Positions 24,238-27,680 of a DNA stretch of 27,680 nt are shown here, piece after piece. The position numbers and the translations under genes were made by a program. The notes beneath the pieces are model-generated. The model did not search any database and was not told the DNA's origin. It was given only the letters and a program-made list of their open reading frames with translations. The stretch's first letter is position 1. Each line of letters starts with the position of its first letter. Origin of the DNA: SZUA-217 sp034658975 (GTDB taxonomy: Bacteria > Actinomycetota > Acidimicrobiia > Spongiisociales > ZC4RG35); the NCBI GenBank assembly GCA_034658975.1, contig JAYEGJ010000115.1, forward strand, positions 1-27,680. The letters run 5' to 3'.

Positions 24238-24270
24238 GGCTCAGGTCCGGAGACACCCCAGGTCTGAGCC
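24238..24270 (+). terminator. Hairpin after the VOC gene, probable terminator
   Basis: GGCTCAG and CTGAGCC form a 7-bp perfect stem with a 19-nt loop, 49 bp after the VOC stop. No T-tract follows. A further CTGGGG/CCCCAG pairing is possible over 24220-24262. Confidence 0.45.
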
Positions 24271-24315
24271 TCAATCGTCCCGGCCCCCGAAAGCGGCACT
24301 CGCTAACGTCGCCCC

Positions 24316-24792
24316 GTGCCATACGCATGGATCCGGTTCATCCACATCGTCTCGGCGATCGTGTTCACCGGTGTCCATGGCGCATCGATGATCGTGCTCT
24401 ACGCGATCCGCAACGAGACCGACCGGGCCCGGATCGAGAACCTCCTCCTCTTCTCGGCGAAGACATCCAAGACCATGTACTACTCCCTGATCGCGGTGAC
24501 CGGGACCGGCTTGTGGCTTGCTTTCGTGGTGACGGGATGGTTCTCCCAACTCTGGTTCTGGCTGTCCTTGGGACTGCTGGCAGCCATCACCCTCGTGATG
24601 TGGCTGGTCGCGCGCCCATTCGGCAAGCGGGTGCGGGCCGCCTGTGAGATCCGACCCTCGGGCGTGCCCCGGATCTCCGACGCTGAGCTGGTTCAGATCC
24701 TCCGCTCGCAAAAGACCAACGTCATCACCGCAATCGGCGTGGGCGGGTTGGGTGCGATCCTCTACCTGATGGTCTTCAAGCCGGCCTTCTAG
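24316..24792 (+). CDS. DUF2269-like four-TM membrane protein
   Basis: The 158-residue protein has four membrane helices (about 5-27, 53-73, 77-98 and 134-154) and two early His residues (His10, His21) within or near the first helix. The pattern RFIHIVSAIVFTG and the LIAVTGTGLWLAF segment resemble DUF2269-type membrane proteins, which have no settled function; a haem role is sometimes suspected from the His positions. The start is GTG at 24316. No ribosome site is visible upstream, so the transcript may be leaderless. It shares the four bases CTAG with the convergent gene, each using TAG as its stop. Confidence 0.75.
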   Translation: MPYAWIRFIHIVSAIVFTGVHGASMIVLYAIRNETDRARIENLLLFSAKTSKTMYYSLIAVTGTGLWLAFVVTGWFSQLWFWLSLGLLAAITLVMWLVARPFGKRVRAACEIRPSGVPRISDAELVQILRSQKTNVITAIGVGGLGAILYLMVFKPAF

Positions 24793-26510
24793 TGGTCTGA
24801 AGCCTTCCGGAGGGGCTTGGTGGCGGGTCCGCTTGTCAGCTCACCCAGAGGGCTGAACTGTGAGCCGTGGCAGGGACACTCGAATGCCTTCTCTGTCGGG
24901 TCCCAGGCAACGATGCATCCGAGATGGGGACACCGCGCCGACATGAGGTGAAGTTCGCCACCCTCATCGACGAAGGCAGCCAACTGCTCGCCGCGGCGCT
25001 CGATCACGCCGCCCTCCCCCGGCTCCAACTCCGACTCCATCTGACGCACCGTGCGGCAAAGGAGCACATCGCAGGTTGCTCCGTTGACGACCCCTCCCGG
25101 GACCGACGTCCCGATCATCGTCCTCGTCCTGGTCATGCCCTTGTTGCCGACCACGACCAAGTCGGCTCCGGTCGTCGTCGCCGCTTCGAGAATCTGCTCG
25201 ATCGGGTCTCCTTGAAGCAGCCAAGGCCGGGTTTCGACGCCGCCGCCGCACACCGCAATGGTGTCGGCGACGATGAGATCGCCGGTCTCGGGATGACCGA
25301 CGAACACCAGATCGACCGATGCGCCCAGGCAGCGGGCCAGGCCATAGCCCCGTTTCGCCGCCCGATCCGCCGTTGCCGAGCCATCGGTCGCGATCAGGAC
25401 CTTCTCATAACTGTCGGAGCGATCGGCGCCCCGGCTGGCGACCAGGAGAACGTCGCATGGAGACTGGTAGGCAACCCGGTGCGATGTTCGTCCGACCTCG
25501 ACGCCTCCGCGACCCATGACGATGAGATCGGCACCCGTCTCCTCGGCGGCAAGGGCCAGGGTCGGCCCCGGATGACCGCTGCGTTGCTCCGATTCGATAC
25601 CGCTTCGGGAGAGGCCCGCCTCTTCAAGAGAATCGATGGCACCGGCCAGGACCGGCTCATCCGCCGCCTGGTCACCTGCGACGTGAACCACGTCGACTTC
25701 CGATAGCCCGGCCAATGCGACCATGCCAGCCACCTGGTAGATCTCAGGCGAAGTCGAACCACCAGCACCAACGACCATCCGCTTCACGGGGCCCCGCGCC
25801 TGCTCGACCTCGCCCTTCTTGATCTCGACAGGCGTACTGGCCGGGTTCTTCGCCTCGAATCCGATCTCGGCATGGGTGCCGTCGCACAGAGGCTTGTTGG
25901 CCGAGTGCCCGCATCGACACAGCGTGACCCGGTTTCGGGTCTCCATCTCCACGCCGTTGATGTGCACGACGGTGACGCCGCCGGTCAAGAAGTACGGCCC
26001 GTCCTCGACCGGGGAGACCGACAACGGGAGATTCGGCTCGAGGACCTCCCCATCCATCTCGTAGACGAGAGCACCCGAAGGGCAGTGCTCGATCATCCCG
26101 ATGATCTGACCCCGGGTGCCGATGTCTCCGGAGTCGGGCAGCGACTGGAACCAGTCGGTCGTCTTGTTGGCGCAGAAGCTGGCGTGCTCACAGATCTTGC
26201 CCACCCGACGGACGGTCAGGCCGGGTCCCTCGTATGTCTTGGCGACATCGAAAAAGGGCTTGTCCGAAGCGGTCTCGGTGCCGTCGAAATCGGCAGTCTT
26301 ATGACTGCCGTCACAGAACGGCTTGCTGCCCGACTGGCCACAGCGGCACAGAAAGACCGGTGAAGGGTGAGGGAGTTCTTCGTACGTCGCCCAGGTCAGC
26401 GGCTCGCCAAGGTCGGAGAGGACCATGCGCTTGGGAGTGATCGGCACTTCGCCAACCAACTCATAGGGGCCATCTGGCGTGACAGTGATTCTGGGCCGGT
26501 TCTTCTCCAA
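24789..26510 (-). CDS. CDGSH / Fer4_19-like / CDGSH / USP-USP / Rieske fusion protein
   Basis: This 573-residue protein carries several redox-centre motifs. A first CDGSH (mitoNEET-type) site has Cys55, Cys57, Cys66 and His70 in CRCGQSGSKPFCDGSH. A divergent Fer4_19-like segment follows with Cys107, Cys113 and Cys143 (ICEHASFC ... HCPSGAL). A second CDGSH site has Cys198, Cys200, Cys209 and His213 in CRCGHSANKPLCDGTH. Residues about 243-358 and 368-487 are two universal stress protein domains; the second keeps GNKGMTRTRTMIGTS, close to the ATP-binding loop. Residues about 505-568 are a Rieske domain with CPHLGC (Cys527, His529) and CPCHGS (Cys545, His548). It starts at TTG with AAGGAG five bases upstream. 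No signal peptide, so cytoplasmic; likely an electron-transfer or redox-stress sensor. Confidence 0.92.
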   Translation of the reverse strand: MEKNRPRITVTPDGPYELVGEVPITPKRMVLSDLGEPLTWATYEELPHPSPVFLCRCGQSGSKPFCDGSHKTADFDGTETASDKPFFDVAKTYEGPGLTVRRVGKICEHASFCANKTTDWFQSLPDSGDIGTRGQIIGMIEHCPSGALVYEMDGEVLEPNLPLSVSPVEDGPYFLTGGVTVVHINGVEMETRNRVTLCRCGHSANKPLCDGTHAEIGFEAKNPASTPVEIKKGEVEQARGPVKRMVVGAGGSTSPEIYQVAGMVALAGLSEVDVVHVAGDQAADEPVLAGAIDSLEEAGLSRSGIESEQRSGHPGPTLALAAEETGADLIVMGRGGVEVGRTSHRVAYQSPCDVLLVASRGADRSDSYEKVLIATDGSATADRAAKRGYGLARCLGASVDLVFVGHPETGDLIVADTIAVCGGGVETRPWLLQGDPIEQILEAATTTGADLVVVGNKGMTRTRTMIGTSVPGGVVNGATCDVLLCRTVRQMESELEPGEGGVIERRGEQLAAFVDEGGELHLMSARCPHLGCIVAWDPTEKAFECPCHGSQFSPLGELTSGPATKPLRKASDH

Positions 26511-26572
26511 GTGATCTCCTTGGAAACGACCCTAATGGTGCGGAACGTGGCCATCGGCCCGGATCAGTCCTG

Positions 26573-27680
26573 TCAGGGAGGATGGTCCTCCCAGGTGATG
26601 TAGGTGTGGCCTAGTCGGCTGGTCCATTCATGTCGCCCGTCGGGCAGGCGTCGGTAGGTCCAGCCGGCGATATGTCTTCCGTAGTGGTCTGGCTCGCAGA
26701 CGGGTGCGTTGTTGGCGACGGTGGTGGGGCCGCCCTCTGAGTAGGGGGTGATGTGATCGATGTCGCAGTCTTGGGCGTCAATACGGCATCCGGGGAAGGT
26801 GCAGGTCTGATAGCGGGCCGTGATCTCACGCTGTTGGGCGGCGGTGGGCCGGCGGCGGGTGATTCCGGTGTGGACGACCTGTCCGTTGTCGTCGGTGACT
26901 GTGTATCGCCATTCGGCTTCTGGCTGGTTGGCTGCGACCTGGCGGGCGATATCGGCGTGGACCGGTCCGTAGCCGGCAAGCTCACCTGGGGATTCGGACA
27001 TTTCGGCGAGGGTTCTGAGGTCGACGTGGATGCCCACCATTCCTCGGGGGGTCTGGCCGGTGTCGTGGTTGCCTTCGAGGATATCCAAGAAGACGTCCAT
27101 GCGGAGTTGATCCATGGTCCGGGTTTCGTCAGCGTTCTTGAGGCTTCTGGCGTAGGCGTTGATCCGGCGTCCGATGGCGGCGGCCCGGTCGATCGGCGCC
27201 CCATATGCGTGGAGGTCGGCCGTCGTGTCGACGGTGGGTTCGATGATCATCCGCCGCTCTTCGATAGCGGTTCTGGTGCGTTCCTTGGCTTCGTCGGGGT
27301 CGAGTTCGATGGACAGTCGGCGGATCTTCGCCCTGATCTGGCCGGTGGTCATCAGTGCAGCTTCTCCCACAATGACGTCGACCACACTCTGGGCGTCTCC
27401 AACGTCGAGGTGACTGATACCTCGGAGGATGGTGAGCGCTTTACGCATGTCGATTGAACCCGACTCCAACGCCTCCCACACCATTGGATACCGTTCCAAC
27501 AGGTCATGTGCGTTGCTGATCTCGTTGTCGGCCGCCCTCCGGGTCAGGGTGAGCGCGGCCCGAACCTCCATATTGGCGTACTCGTACCATTCCTGAGATC
27601 GTTCAGGCGGACCGTCCTCACCGGTAGGTACCGCGGTCGCCACCTCGCCGATCGACCGGTAGTAGCCGGCCTGGTCATGG
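26573..27680 (-). CDS. DUF222 / 13E12-family HNH endonuclease, 5' end cut by the window
   Basis: The reverse strand is open from the right edge to the stop at 26573, about 369 residues. An internal GTG at 27641-27643 could be read as a start, but the frame continues upstream with GYYRSIGEVA, typical of the DUF222 interior, so the true start is outside the window. The DUF222 helical region is followed by an HNH nuclease module: YQTCTFPGC, CDIDHITPYSEGG, and CEPDHYGRH. The catalytic His and zinc-binding Cys residues are present. This family (REP13E12 in Mycobacterium tuberculosis) is multi-copy in actinobacteria and often behaves as a mobile or repeat-like gene. Third-position base use appears less GC-biased than in the neighbours, consistent with transfer. 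Confidence 0.9.
   Translation of the reverse strand, partial: HDQAGYYRSIGEVATAVPTGEDGPPERSQEWYEYANMEVRAALTLTRRAADNEISNAHDLLERYPMVWEALESGSIDMRKALTILRGISHLDVGDAQSVVDVIVGEAALMTTGQIRAKIRRLSIELDPDEAKERTRTAIEERRMIIEPTVDTTADLHAYGAPIDRAAAIGRRINAYARSLKNADETRTMDQLRMDVFLDILEGNHDTGQTPRGMVGIHVDLRTLAEMSESPGELAGYGPVHADIARQVAANQPEAEWRYTVTDDNGQVVHTGITRRRPTAAQQREITARYQTCTFPGCRIDAQDCDIDHITPYSEGGPTTVANNAPVCEPDHYGRHIAGWTYRRLPDGRHEWTSRLGHTYITWEDHPP

Noticed and set aside
1..27680. tRNA, rRNA, CRISPR arrays, insertion sequence ends
   Set aside because: No tRNA-like cloverleaf, spaced identical repeats, transposase or terminal inverted repeats were found by reading.

Overview
The window reads as a chromosomal segment of a high-GC actinobacterium, most likely an Acidimicrobiia-type lineage. 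The evidence is family content: a DUF3039 protein, a deazaflavin (F420)-type nitroreductase-fold protein, a DUF222/13E12 HNH protein, a two-domain VOC protein resembling mycobacterial Cfp30B, and an LPXTG-anchored M23 protein. GC-rich third codon positions, frequent GTG/TTG starts and clear purine-rich ribosome binding sites fit. This placement is inference. I saw no rRNA, tRNA, CRISPR array, insertion sequence or phage module.

Layout. 1-1522: the start of a zinc-type/quinone oxidoreductase (minus, runs off the left edge), an endonuclease/exonuclease/phosphatase-fold protein (minus) and a divergent small DUF3039 protein. 1904-4049: a three-gene operon of a His-rich small membrane protein, an OmpR/PhoB-type response regulator and a histidine kinase with almost no extracellular loop. 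It is preceded by three 11-bp-phased CTCCA repeats that look like the regulator's own binding sites. 4176-10741: a 1201-residue class III nucleotide cyclase with zinc-ribbon, STAND-type ATPase and TPR parts converges on a 979-residue Npt/TLC-type transporter with HEAT repeats and a C-terminal cyclic-nucleotide-binding domain. Only 20 bp separate them, so a cNMP producer and a cNMP reader sit side by side. 10833-14000: an F420-type protein, a sortase-anchored M23 factor and a divergent lipase-like hydrolase, with several palindromes between. 14026-16168: an operator-like palindrome inside a promoter, a small PepSY-TM-like protein, a 12-TM protein and a TetR regulator. 16177-17791: a two-gene ABC-2 exporter (minus). 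17950-18396: an unrecognised protein.

18562-22158 encodes a 1198-residue protein that joins a STAND-like N-terminus with a destroyed P-loop, a long TPR-like region, one membrane helix and an extracytoplasmic PQQ-type beta-propeller. It is similar in size to the cyclase and shares its Walker B style, and may be a membrane-anchored cousin of it. 22184-23297 holds a LiaF-like membrane protein and a small two-TM protein (minus). 23427-24792 holds a VOC protein and a DUF2269-like membrane protein. 24789-26510 encodes a striking fusion: CDGSH, Fer4_19-like, CDGSH, two universal stress domains and a Rieske domain in one chain. The right edge is a DUF222/HNH protein cut by the window.

The main candidates for undescribed biology are the cyclase/cNMP-transporter pair, the pseudo-STAND-TPR-TM-propeller protein, the multi-cluster iron-sulfur/USP fusion, and the His-rich membrane protein working with a likely intramembrane-sensing kinase.
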